Source of the DNA: Stereum hirsutum FP-91666 SS1
Taxonomy: Eukaryota > Basidiomycota > Agaricomycetes > Russulales > Stereaceae
DNA: 64,000 nt
NCBI RefSeq assembly: GCF_000264905.1
Contig: NW_006763131.1
Location: 596,793 to 660,792, forward strand
Direction: 5' to 3'
The translations under genes and the position numbers were made by a program. Shown here piece after piece: positions 24,318 to 35,185 of the stretch. The notes under the pieces were generated by a model, which was not told where the DNA came from, made no database searches, and saw nothing but the letters and a program-made list of their open reading frames with translations. Numbering within the stretch: position 1 is the first letter of the stretch; each line of letters opens with the position of its first letter.

Positions 24318-25798
24318 TCAAACCCCAACATCCCCCGCCAACCTTACCACATCCTCCCAATCAAACCTCTCCGGCTCCTCATGAAACCTCCTCAACACCT
24401 CCTTCGCCGCCGTCTCCTTCTTGCTCTCGCCCTCTCCCTCCGCAGCGACAGGCCACAAATAAAACCTCTGCAACCCCATCGTCAATAACTGCGCGTCCTC
24501 CTGGCTCAGCATCCACTCCTTTTCATTCGAACTTGATGAAGGAGTGATCTCGCCCCGCAGCAACACGAGACCGTGTGTATGTGCGAGGTCGGTGTAGAAT
24601 GTGAGGACGAGGTAGGGCGTCGCGAATGTTTGGCGCATTTTGTATTCTAATAGCGGCGTGAAGATGATCATCGCTGTTTTCGGGTTCTGTTTTCCCAGGA
24701 GCAATGGATCGAGCGCAGGCGGTGAAGTGGAAGGAGGAAAAGGAGAGTCGTCTGCGGAAGGGAGTGCAGGCGGGTCGTGCGTCGCCCATTGCATGTAATG
24801 GAACTCGTGTCCTTTCTCTTTCTCTGTCGTCGTCGTGCCATCTGCTGTCGGAACGTTGGCGGGTATTTCCCTCGGGAGTGGCAGGATGAACGACGGCCAT
24901 TTCGCGGCGACGCCGAGCATGCGTTCATACGTCTCTAGAGGCATCGAGGCGCAGATGTAGCCGCGGCCTGTGCCGCCGGAGCGGGAGGCGTGGTAGGCTG
25001 TCCAGAGGGCGTTGATTTGGGCTGGCGTGTGTGGTGTTTGGAGGAGTTTGGGTAGGGCGAGGATGGAGGAGAGGGGCTAGATGGGTCGTCGAGAAGGTGT
25101 TGTCAATATTCATGGTTTAAGAAGGCAAGTAATAGAAGAGAAAAGGTGTCATCCTGTCTCTGCGAGATGCGACCGATCTGGACTACCGACCACGAACCGA
25201 AATCACCTCGGTCCTCAAACGAACACAAACACGAACACAACACATACCTTCACAGGTGACGAATCCTTTCTCTTCGGAATCTTGGCCGCCCCAACCCCAG
25301 TCCCTGCCTCTGCCCCAGTCCCAGTCGTCGTACTTGTACCAGGCTCATCCACCGAAGCAGAAGCAGCCAGATGTTTCGCAGCGCTAGCTAACCGTGCCTT
25401 CCTCGCCTCCTGCTCTTGTAATTTCACTTTCTGTCGGAGTTCGTCGACTGTGGCGTTTTCTCTGTTCCGGATGAGTTCGAGCACGAGTCCAAGTCCGAGG
25501 AGGTTTGGGATTGGGAGGGAAAGCAACGAGGAGAACGAAGAATGATCAGATGACGACCGTGACTAATAAGTATCCTATCGTATACTATGACAAGTGCGCT
25601 AACGAACAAACGGACTCACTTCTTCGCCTTTTCCTGCAACTTAGACGCGTATTTCGACGCGTAGTCTACTTCTACGTTTTGAACTTGATGAGAGCGGTGG
25701 AAGTGTCTCGAACGGAGGGTGCTAGTGTGCTGCCGCGAAAGAAAGAGACGAGCGCGAGGGGTAAGGGTCCGAGCCCCAGTTGCAGATAGAAACGACAT
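24318..25798 (-). CDS. ATP11: Mitochondrial F1-ATPase assembly factor ATP11
   Basis: Chaperone that binds the F1 beta subunit during ATP synthase assembly in the mitochondrial matrix. The N-terminus is a basic, Ser/Arg-rich presequence (MSFLSATGARTLTPRARLFL) followed by VDYASKYASKLQEKAKK. A Glu/Lys/Ala helix (LRQKVKLQEQEARKARL) leads to the Atp11 domain with FILPLPRE, FHYMQWATHDPP, LTFYTDLAHTHGLVLLRGE and a C-terminal FDWEDVVRLAGDVGV. Four exons. A Ser/Thr/Gly-rich linker (EPGTSTTTGTGAEAGTGVG) is an insertion relative to yeast Atp11. Confidence 0.9.
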
Positions 25799-26261
25799 GG
25801 TGGAGTCCGTATGAAAAGAGGCCCGTCAAATTGTTCTATCAAGATGTATTCGAGATGGAACAGCGACGAAGTATTATAGAGATGTTGTACGGTGCCAAAG
25901 AGGAATGATGTCACGAGCAATCTAAGGACGTAGCCAGGACGAAGAGGAATAGTTCATGAAGAAGAGGATTCGAGTTCCATCGGTGCTCATATTGCGTTGT
26001 ACGATCACGTGACTGAGATCGTGTTGTCTCGTCTCTCCACATCTCTCTTTGTCCGTCTATCACCTTGAAAGTATATATCCAACGCTACAATAGGGGACAT
26101 ATACATCCGCTCAAATAGCCAACTACGACACTATCTTTCTCATTCAAAACATACATGCGAACGCGTTGCAGAGTGAGGATTTACGAGTCCGGCCGGAGTG
26201 ATTCTTGAGAGAAGTCCGCGAAAAATGAGTGTATTACAGCAACGAGCGAGAATAGGAAAGA

Positions 26262-27597
26262 TTACAAAAATACACCATGACCATGAACAGAAACTCCAGA
26301 CGAGACCAACGAACCACTCCTAGAACCAACGGACCGCTCAAGCATACTACCACAAACAAAACAACTAGTCAGCATCACCCCCTCTCATCAACAGCATAGT
26401 TAGAAAAATCGAACTCACCCTCGTAAACGTCCCCATCGTCATGAACGTCTCCTTCCTCTTCACCCCATCCTTCGGCCCATAAAGACTCTTCACAGCCTCA
26501 CTCATCCCCGCCTTACGCTTCGCCTCCTCCATCGCCAAACTACTCGCCACCGCTCGGCTCGTACTCCCCACCCCATTTATCGAAGCTAAATTTGCCGTCG
26601 CTCTGCTCTCTCTGTCCCTTTCCCTGTCCCTTTCCCTGTCTTCCTTCGCTGTCTTCTTCTTTGGTGGCTCGAGCGACGTAGCATTGACATTGGCATCCGG
26701 GGAGTCACTGGAGGAGGTGGCAGCAGCTTTGCGCTTCTTCGATTTTGATTTCGCAGACTTCGTAGCAGCCTCGACGAGCCTCCTCGCCTGCATCGCCACA
26801 CGCATCTTCTCTTCGTCCGCACTCGAGGGATTGATAGTCCGCACGTCTTCGGTCTTATCGAACTTCGTCGCACATTGCGGACATACGTCCAATTGCCTCT
26901 CCTTCTCCTTTTCGCCTACATCCTTCTCCTTTCCCTCCGACTCTAATGACAAGGAAGGAGGTGAGGATGATGATGCGGATGCGGAGGTGAGAGTCTTGAG
27001 GCCGGCTTGGGAGAAGACGCAGCCGCAGGTGGAGATGTAGACGAAGGGGACGGCGCCTGTCATTTCTTTGAGTGTGAGCGGACAGACGAAGAGTGCACGG
27101 GTGGGGGCGTCTTCATTAATAGAGTTAGAGGTGGAGGTGGAGGTGGAAGAGGAGGGGGTGGTGTTCGGGGTTAGATTTAGGGTTTTGACGTCCTGTATAC
27201 GACGGTGTGAGCAACGGTCGGTCGATGAGGGAGAACTTGAACATGACGAGCGAACCTTCAACGAACGTATATGCCCACATATCTCCTCCCCATCCCCATA
27301 CGCGCCCCGATCCAGCAGAAACTCCAGCAGCGCATCTTTATTATACAGCTTGCCCAGCGCACAACTGACTATCGGCTCCCTTAATGGGCGCTACATAGCC
27401 ATTCCAAGTCCACCAATCAGCACAAAGACACCTTGTTTGTTCGGGAAGGTGAGAAGAAAGATGAGAGGACGCACCTTGGATAAAGCACACGAGAACCAGC
27501 GCGCACGGGTCTGGTTCGCCTTGTCTGCTTGTTCGGCTTTGGGCTTCGAACGAACGAGATCGCGACGGTCGGGGATACTTCCTCCATCATTACCCAT
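26262..27597 (-). CDS. RTF2: Replication termination factor 2 family protein (Rtf2 RING-like)
   Basis: Nuclear protein of the Rtf2 family, which stabilises paused replication forks in fission yeast. The conserved N-terminus MGNDGGSIPDRRDLVRSK is followed by ALGKLYNKDALLEFLLDR (first half of the Rtf2 RING variant), then FVCPLTLKEMTG, VYISTCGCVFSQAGLKTL and DVCPQCATKFDKTEDVRTIN. The C-terminal third is Lys/Arg-rich and disordered (KKKTAKEDRERDRERDRESR), ending with a short exon that encodes VHGHGVFL. About four exons. The divergent partner is MED21, 375 bp away. Confidence 0.88.
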
Positions 27598-27735
27598 GGT
27601 GTCTGAGGTATTTTGGTAGCTGACTAGACAGAGACGGCAGATAATACGACGACGAAGATGAGGACGAAGAAGAGAGGCGGCGATGTGATGGTGGTGGTCA
27701 GAGACAGAGGCTGAGAGACAGGTGCTGACCGAAGC

Positions 27736-27848
27736 GTGACCGGAGCCTCATCAGGGTGCCACTCGTGACAAGCCCTTCGTGACGAAATGTGACGAGCGCC
27801 TTGTCTCAGGGTCACAAACCGCGGCCTCACGTTTCGGCCGAGCGTGAC
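27736..27848. promoter_or_regulatory. Cluster of GTGAC boxes in the RTF2-MED21 promoter
   Basis: Six GTGAC/GTCAC motifs occur in 113 bp (27736, 27765, 27779, 27789, 27811 reverse, 27844), four of them as CGTGAC. They lie between the divergent starts of RTF2 and MED21. They look like repeated binding sites for one factor; the factor is unknown. Confidence 0.45.
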
Positions 27849-27972
27849 AAACCCAACTCTTTCAGTTCCAAACACTCGTTTGTCCATCCGTCCGTCTTTT
27901 GTCTGCCTGTTCTGGTCGCGTTCGTTCGTTCGTGTTTTTCTGGCCCCAGAGATGCTCCAGGAATTGTCGAAC

Positions 27973-28800
27973 ATGGACCGCATCACACAACTGCAGGATG
28001 AAATCCAGAACGTATGTCCATTGCCCGTCTTTCCTCCCCTCTCCTCACCTCTCCTTCGATCTCATCTTCTCTTTCACCTGTCCCACTTTCCTTGTTGTTG
28101 TTTGAAAGTCGTTCGAAAGGCGCAGATAGCTGACGATGACATGATAAATTGACTATAGCTGATGACCATCATGTCGAGCACACTCGCCTACCTGACCTCA
28201 CGCGCCGATTTCGCGCAAGTGTCGAGCGATATACCCGTCACGAAGACACGCAATGCGGAGAAGGTCGATTCGGAGGAGGTGTTTAATGGTGCGTTCATTA
28301 TTTGCCTCTTCCCATCTGCCACCAATCTCAACTGGCGTGCTCCTTTTGCCTGTGCGTCTGGACGGGTGTGGGTCATATAGCGAACAAGAAGGAGCTCGTG
28401 GCGGATCTGATGATGAAAGCGAAACAAGTAGAATATCTCATCCAGAGCCTCCCCGCTCCTGAACCGGAGGAGGAACAAGTTGAGTTTCTCTACATCCCAT
28501 CCCATTCACCCTCAGGTTTAGCTGAACGAACGTTGTGGATGTGTGCAGGCTAAACGACTCCAAGCCCTCGAAGACGAGATGAAGATCGCGAACGAAGAGT
28601 ATATAGCCGCTGTGAACCGCGCAAGTCAGTCTCTTTAATCTTGTCTCACATCCTCTCTCCCCTCATGGTGTCGTGTTGTTGACACGCTGCACATTTGCCC
28701 TCAAACAGAGGCACTCCACGCCCAGATCGACGGCGTACTGAAGACGATGCTTTCCGAGGACGAGTTCGCAGCGGAGGCGGAGGTCGAGGGGCCAGGATGA
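27973..28800 (+). CDS. MED21: Mediator complex subunit 21 (Med21/Srb7)
   Basis: Subunit of the Mediator middle module that relays activator signals to RNA polymerase II. The start MDRITQLQDEIQN is the conserved Med21 N-terminus; an upstream in-frame Met at 27952 is less likely. Spliced exons read LMTIMSSTLAYLTSRADF, then KELVADLMMKAKQVEYLIQS, LPAPEPEEEQ, RLQALEDEMKIANEEYI and LHAQIDGVLKTMLSEDEFA, the heptad-rich C-terminal hairpin that pairs with Med7. Five exons, about 150 aa, the normal length for the family. Confidence 0.92.
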
Positions 28801-29374
28801 ACGCACTCAATGGTCAAAGGACAATGACCAACGGCCGAAAGACTACAATACCGAGAGACCACGAGAAAAGAGCAACACTTGACAGACGCACCCACATCGT
28901 CGAAACATTGGCTCATCCTCGTCGCACAATCGCCAAAGTCCGTCCCTCGACGGGCGTCCGGCTCTTACAAGAGAACTCTCTTCCTACCCAATATCACCCA
29001 CCCAATACGACCTGGGCTCTGCCGTTTGGAACAGCTCCTTCTTCCGCAGCATTCAACCTCCTTACGAGCTGAAGAAGGCCCTTATCAGTACTGGGAGTTC
29101 CTGGGTTATGGATAGGCTGTCGACTGGACTCTGCACCTTACCCTCATGTCGTACAATATAATTTCCTCCATATTTATTGATTTTGCTCTCGAAATTCGAA
29201 ATCTAAATCACATGCGAACGTTGGTAGCCTCGAGGCACGTCAATCTTGGAAGAAGTCATTTTACGTCGTGATTACATAATCTATCCCGGCATTGTGCCGT
29301 CGGAATCATTCTCTGAACAACTCTAGATCTCCTATGGCCACTGCTCTCCTTCGCCGCCATCGACGACCACGACA
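28801..29374. other. Intergenic between MED21 and PSD1
   Basis: About 570 nt. The open frame overlapping the MED21 last exon continues into it but is a shadow. No gene or clear core promoter element is recognised. Confidence 0.5.
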
Positions 29375-31599
29375 ATGAGCAGCAAACACACCGTGCTCGC
29401 CGCCGTTGCCCGCAGTGTACAACGACGTACGCAGACGCACACGCTCCTGCGCATTTCAAGAACGCGAACACGAACAGAAAAACATAACGCCGCCGCCTCG
29501 CTACCCCTCCTCTCGGCATCCAGAACATTTCATACGACCGTCGCCCGGCTCTTCGAAAATAAGCACGCGCCGAAGGACGACAGCCCGCCACGAAGTAATC
29601 ATATCGACGGCGCGGCCTCGAACCAGTCCTTGTTCAGTGCGTCCCTCCTTCCTCCTGCTTATCCCCTTCCCCTCCCTTTTCCTTTCCTTTCCTTTCCTTT
29701 GCCCCGTCCCTTACGATTTGGGTTGAATTGTGCGGTCGGCTGATACGTATACGGTCATGGTCTGGACAGAACGTGCGTCAGAGGCATGGAGGCGCACCCC
29801 CACGAAATGGTATCCCCTCCCTTGGTTCGTCGGTGCGATGCTGCTCGTGCTAGTGCAGTGGAGGCGGACGGTAAGGAAGGAGGCGGAGGTGCATGTTGAT
29901 GGGGATGGACATGAGGTCGTGAGATTGAGGGGACCTTGGCAGGTGAGTTTGTTTATTGTTTGGTTGTGGTATGTATGTTTTGGTAGTGGTCGTGTGCACC
30001 GTCGGTTGAGACTTCATCTGAAACTACGAAAGTCCGAATATGCTTGTGCGCTGTTACTGTCTTTATAATGATTTAATACAAGAACATCGTCTCGACTCGT
30101 ACATACGACTAGTATACACAATTAATCTCCAACATACTCACCCACTTCACTCATCCCTTCCTAGGTCCACATCCTCGGCGCGCTCCCCCTCCGCAACCTC
30201 TCCCGCGTCTGGGGCTACCTCAACTCCCTCGAACTCCCCCTCTGGTTCCGTCCGTACGGCTACAAAATCTACGCCTCCCTCTTCGGCTGCGACCTCTCCG
30301 AGATCGAGCCGTCCGACCTGCACGCCTACCCCTCCATGGGCGCCTTCTTCTACCGCGCCCTCAAGCCCGGCGCACGCCCGATCGACGCGTCCGCACCGCT
30401 CGTGAGCCCCGCGGACGGCACCGTGTTGCATTTCGGAAAGGTCGAGGGGGCGAGGGTGGAGCAGGTGAAGGGATTGACGTATAGTCTTGATGCGTTATTG
30501 GGTTTGGAGGACCAGAGCGGGAAGAGGACTAGGGTGAGGAGGGCGGAGGCGGATCTCGGGAAGAGGAAGGAGATTGAGGTGGTGGATGATGAGGAGTTCG
30601 CGAACGTTAATGGGATTGAGTATTCCCTTAACCAACTTATTGGAGGAGCGGGGAGTACGCCTTCGACACCTGTTACGCCTTCTGCGCCATCGCATCCGAC
30701 TACCCAACGTTCTTCTTCTGCGTCAACGTCAGCCACGGAGAGTACAGACGAAGAATTCCCGACGGATCCAAAAGCGTACAGCACCCCCTCCTCGCGCGAC
30801 CGTCACCCCTCCCCTCAAAAACACGGCGAACGGATCGACGCCTCCGTCGTCGAGCCCGACCGCTCCATCCAAGAAACACTCTCGCACGACGTCTCGGTGG
30901 CGAAGGAGATGGGAGTCTCGCCTACGCTGCAGAGGACGCGGAGCACGTACGGCGCGACGGTGAGGCCCGGGAACGCGTTGTATTTTATGGTGGTTTATTT
31001 GGCGCCGGGGGATTATCATAGGTTTCATAGTCCGACGGCGTGGGTCGTGGAGAAGAGGAGGCATTTCATGGGTGCGTGATTGATTCCTTGCACGCTCTTC
31101 TTCAGACTTCTTGACGGGATTTGCTGATTGCTGACTCGGGGTGATTAATGGCAATGACACAGGCGAACTGTTCAGCGTGAGCCCCTACGTCGCCAAACGG
31201 CTCGAAAACCTGTTTGTGTTGAACGAACGCGTCGCCCTCCTCGGCCGCTGGCGCCACGGCTTCTTCTCCATGATCCCCGTCGGCGCCACCAACGTCGGCT
31301 CCATAAAAATCAACTTCGACCAGCAGCTCCGGACGAACCTCCGGCACCCCCGACGCTCGCGCCCGCCACCGGGGACGTACGAGGAGGCGACGTACTCCGC
31401 TGCGAGTCCGATATTGAATGGGCAGCCGTTGAGTGCGGGGGAGGAGATGGGGGGATTTTGTTTGGGGAGTACGATTGTGCTGGTTTGGGAGGCGCCGGAG
31501 GGAAGGGAGGGGTGGGAGTTTGGGGTGGGGGTGGGGGAGAAGGTGAAGGTTGGGCAGGGGTTGGGGAGGTTTGGGAGTGGGAGAGAGAAGGTTGAGTGA
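29375..31599 (+). CDS. PSD1: Mitochondrial phosphatidylserine decarboxylase (Psd1 type)
   Basis: Converts phosphatidylserine to phosphatidylethanolamine in the inner mitochondrial membrane. Basic presequence ([19 protein letters not shown]), membrane span [13 protein letters not shown], then the catalytic domain: [47 protein letters not shown] with the catalytic His, [20 protein letters not shown], and the pyruvoyl self-cleavage motif LGST in [15 protein letters not shown]. The autoprocessing Ser is intact. A long Ser/Thr/Pro-rich insertion (about 30640-30850) interrupts the domain, as in other fungal Psd1 proteins. The intron near 29640-29750 carries a CCTTT microsatellite. Four to five exons. 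Confidence 0.93.
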
Positions 31600-32097
31600 G
31601 GGGAAGGTTGTTGATGCATATACAGCTGACGAGACTCATCTCTACGTGCTTTACTTACCCATTTGGATTTCAACATCCGGAACCAAAATAATTCACTGCT
31701 TGCTCTTCGATGGGAGGGTCAGGGCTTTAGATAATTTATCTGCAGTGGCCCGTGATTTCTTGCATACTATCACGATGTTGCTCGTCTCAACTCAGGTCTT
31801 TTCGAACGAATATGTACGGTGAGGTTATACAGTACGTTCAATATGAGTGTGTCGAGTACTTGCAGCTGATGGGAATGTCGGACTTTCAATTTCTGTGGCG
31901 CCACATTCCTACGCCACCCACTGACATCAACTTGAATACACCGTAACGGCGACCATACATCGGAAACTCGTCTCAACCTCGCTTGCTATTGTCCTTGCAG
32001 CTCCAGTAATATAGATATCTTTGTCTCTGGCTTGTTATATATATCGTCTTCTGAGGAGCTAAGTACTCGTCGTCTATTACCACTCAAACTTCAGGAC
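31600..32097. other. Intergenic, no gene recognised
   Basis: About 500 nt between PSD1 and the reductase-like gene. It is AT-richer than its flanks and holds only short open frames. Confidence 0.5.
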
Positions 32098-32835
32098 ATG
32101 CCCGGGCATCTCCTCATTCTCGGCTCGACAGGCGCATGCGGCCAACTACTCGTCGAAACACTACTCGACATCCCCCATTCCAAATCCCCCAACTTTCCAC
32201 CGGGCTCATGGCACACCCCAAACCCAGCCCTCCCGACTCTAACTCTATACCTACGCACCCCCTCGAAGCTCCCCACCACATTCAGCACCCACCCGAACGT
32301 CACCCTCGTCGAGGGCACACTCACACCTGCCGACGAAGCCAAACTCACGTCTGCAATGACGGGCGTCTCGGCTGTTCTTAGTGCTATTGGGCCCAGTGTC
32401 AAAGAAGGACCGGACACGCCCATCGCAGAGGCTTATAAAGTCGTCTTGCACGCCATGCGAGCGAGCGGGGTGAAGAGGCTCATCGCGCTGGGCACGCCGA
32501 GTATCACGGACGAGAAGGACGGTTTCAGCTTGGTTTATAAGGCGATGGTACATGGGATCGCGCTCTATGCGCCCAATGCGTACAAGGATATCGTGAAGGT
32601 GGGAGAAGTCATTCGTGGAGCGAACGAAGGTGTGGAGAGCGGGAAGGAGATTGAATGGACGATCGTGAGAGTGCCGGCGTTGACGAGTTCGAATAATAAG
32701 GAGGTCGTGGCGGGGTATATTGGCGATGGGAAGACTGGGGCGACGCTTGCGAGGGCTGGGTTTGCGGCGTTCGTGGCGGGAGAGTTGCGGGCTGGAGAGT
32801 GGATCCGTGAGGCCCCTCTGTTGACCTCGGCTTGA
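32098..32835 (+). CDS. NAD(P)-binding Rossmann protein (NmrA-like atypical SDR)
   Basis: A single-exon 245-aa protein. The N-terminal LLILGSTGACGQLLVETLLD has the GxxGxxG dinucleotide-binding motif of atypical short-chain dehydrogenases/NmrA-like proteins. Further family text: PNVTLVEGTLTPADEAKL, GVSAVLSAIGP, VVLHAMRASGVKRLIALGT, WTIVRVPALT. Conserved SDR catalytic Tyr-x-x-x-Lys is not evident, as in many NmrA-like members, so it may act as a redox sensor or a reductase of unknown substrate. The start at 32098 is the Met right before the Rossmann strand. Confidence 0.8.
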   Translation: MPGHLLILGSTGACGQLLVETLLDIPHSKSPNFPPGSWHTPNPALPTLTLYLRTPSKLPTTFSTHPNVTLVEGTLTPADEAKLTSAMTGVSAVLSAIGPSVKEGPDTPIAEAYKVVLHAMRASGVKRLIALGTPSITDEKDGFSLVYKAMVHGIALYAPNAYKDIVKVGEVIRGANEGVESGKEIEWTIVRVPALTSSNNKEVVAGYIGDGKTGATLARAGFAAFVAGELRAGEWIREAPLLTSA

Positions 32836-33347
32836 GTGAGTACTTGGGACGCGATCGTCTGAACGCGATACTCGGGAATATCGTGTCCTCGTGTTGTACT
32901 GGAATACCGTTCCTATCAGATAGAACCCAGTGTCTCGGTATCCAAGTTGTAAGTCTCTAGGAGCTAGTGCATTCCGATGTATTCTAATATATTGTGCAAG
33001 AGAAGGCGGCAGTATAGGGTAGCCGCACTCTCCAGTACCTGTGACAGACATGAACACTGTGCTAGAGAAAGGAGCAGCTCGCGAGTCATGATCACTAGAA
33101 TATGTTCAACTCCGATAGGGGACAACGATAGCGAGTACTCAGGATGATAGATGCAAGCGTCATTCGATGTAAGACCAAAACGGCGAATTATTGACAGTAT
33201 AAAAAGCATAGCAATACATTACCGTAACGCAACAAGAGGAAAACGAGACGAGATACCCACCTCACATCTACATCACAACATCCTATCAAGAGACATGAAC
33301 TGGACATCTCAGCTTGCCACCCCCTCACACCCGCTTCTTATAAGCGT
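32836..33347. other. Intergenic between two convergent genes
   Basis: About 510 nt holding the 3' ends of the reductase-like gene and the inositol kinase gene. No gene is seen. Confidence 0.5.
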
Positions 33348-34719
33348 TCAGGACGCCGCTTCCTTGGTCTTATCTTCCTCCACGAGCTTCTTCACCTCCT
33401 CAATCCTTCCCTCCAACAACTCAATAACCGTATCCATCCCTTTCAACAACCCCTTATCTGGCCCTTGTCCAGGCGTCAACTTCGTATGCGCGAAGTCTAT
33501 GAGCTTGACGATATACGGCGGACCAGGCCTCTCCTTCGCCTTCTCGTCTTCATCCTCCTCCTCTTCGTCCTCGTCGTCCTCGTCATCGTCGTCATCACTC
33601 TCCAGCCCACTCGGATGTTCTTCCATCCACTTCACACCCTCCCTCGCTTTCTCTATATCCGCCTCATATATGAACAAAAAGCTCGAAGCGATCATCCTCA
33701 TCTCGATACATCCCGCGATCTCGCGTATCATCTCCACGTCGAGCAACATCGCTTCGAGGATAGGAAGAAGAAGGTGCGCAGGGAGACCTTGGTTGTGCGT
33801 AGATGTAGATGATACCTGAGGGAGGGTGGGGAGGAGAAACGTCGGGTCGGAGGGGTGAGAGGCGGGTGTCGAGGTGAAGGGAGAAGGGGAAGGAGAAGAG
33901 GAGGGGACGGGGAAGAAGCGTGCGATTCCGGAGGGGAGGTCGCTGGGTTTGATAGATTTGCCGTAGGATTTGGAGGTCTTGACGGGTTTCGAGGTCGTAT
34001 TATCGTATACCTGCGCATGTCAACATGTCAAAATTTCGCTCCTGCTCACGGTCTGCATGAGCTGGGTCAAACCTGAAATCCAGTCAATCGCACGCCCGTC
34101 TCGAAAGATGTCGTGTCCCGTGCAGTCTTCGACATACGCGCCTTCTTCTCTTCGCTCGCGTCGTCGTCGTAGAGGACGGTCCCGAGTTTGATATCGAGGA
34201 TGTTAGGCTTACGAAACGGAGTTGTGAGATTCTCCAGGACCAACCTGCACCCAAAACCACACCGTCGATCAGCACAAACGCATCCCTCACCGCCCGCAAC
34301 AACTCGCAGCTTAAACAGAAACAAAGAAAAACTCACGTCTCCTTCTTCTCCTTCCCCTCCACCTCCTCAATATTCCCCCTCTCATCCTGCACCCCCTCCA
34401 ACCTCAACGTCCCATAAAACCTCGGCACCCACCTCCTCAAATCGCCCAACCCCAGCTTCTCCCCATCTTCACTCTGCAGTACACTCGCATAGAATTTATG
34501 TTCGAGCGGCAGGGCGGGCTTGAATACCAGCGAGCCGTCCTCGGACGTCTGTACGCCGGAGTGGCCGCCGACTTGGTTTGCGAGCTCGAGAGGGTGCGAG
34601 GGGGGGTAGGGGCTGTGTGAGCGGGAGGGGGCGGAGGAGGGGGAAGGAGAGGGGGAGAGGGAGGACGGGGTGGCGCTTAGGCTGAGATTGTTGGGGGAAG
34701 GGGTCACGATGGCGGACAT
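33348..34719 (-). CDS. Inositol polyphosphate multikinase (Arg82/IPMK family)
   Basis: Kinase that phosphorylates inositol polyphosphates (InsP3 to InsP5 in yeast Arg82). In order: Ser/Pro-rich N-terminus, VGGHSGVQTSEDGSLVFKPA (ATP-binding lobe), YASVLQSEDGEKLGLGDLRRW, RFYGTLRLEG, the inositol-binding signature KPNILDIKLGT (PxxxDxKxG), SFETGVRLTGFQVYD, ASSFLFIYEAD (SSLL-like motif) and the Mg-binding IDFAHT with the catalytic Asp. An Asp/Glu run of about 20 residues (near 33550-33600) inserts before the last motif, as in yeast Arg82. About four exons. IP6K is the alternative, but the length and acidic insert favour IPMK. Confidence 0.88.
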
Positions 34720-35185
34720 CGATATCGGGATGGGGGGTTGCTTCAGAGGTGGTGTAAATAGATGGAGGCGAACTATAGACAGAAGAGAGCTAAGAATGCA
34801 CTGCTTCAGATTATGAAGATAATATTTGTTTCGACGTGGCAGACTACTCTGAATGTCGTGGAGGCCTACCTTAGATATAGTGTGAGGCGTAAGTAAAGGT
34901 TCAAGGTGACAGAGCGGTACAGAGCAGAAGAGCGTTCATGGCCAAGGAGATCATGGTGGCATGGAGAGCATCGGTTCGTGCAAATATCGAAATTCGAATG
35001 CTTGGCGGGCGGTGTGGCACCTACAGCAGTGGCACTTCGGTGGCGCCCTCGTCCACTGATTTCATTGCGAAAAGCAACTGTATCTGTAGGAACTTCGTAC
35101 AAACAGCTCATCCAGTACATACACAAGTACGTACACTTTTTGACTCCACTATAACTATATACCTATCCACGTCCTACCACCCGCC
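34720..35185. other. Intergenic, no gene recognised
   Basis: About 465 nt upstream of the inositol kinase and downstream of the aminotransferase. Only short, motif-free frames. Confidence 0.5.

Noticed and set aside
29683..29702. A CCTTT run considered as a notable repeat.
   Set aside because: Ordinary short microsatellite within an intron of PSD1.
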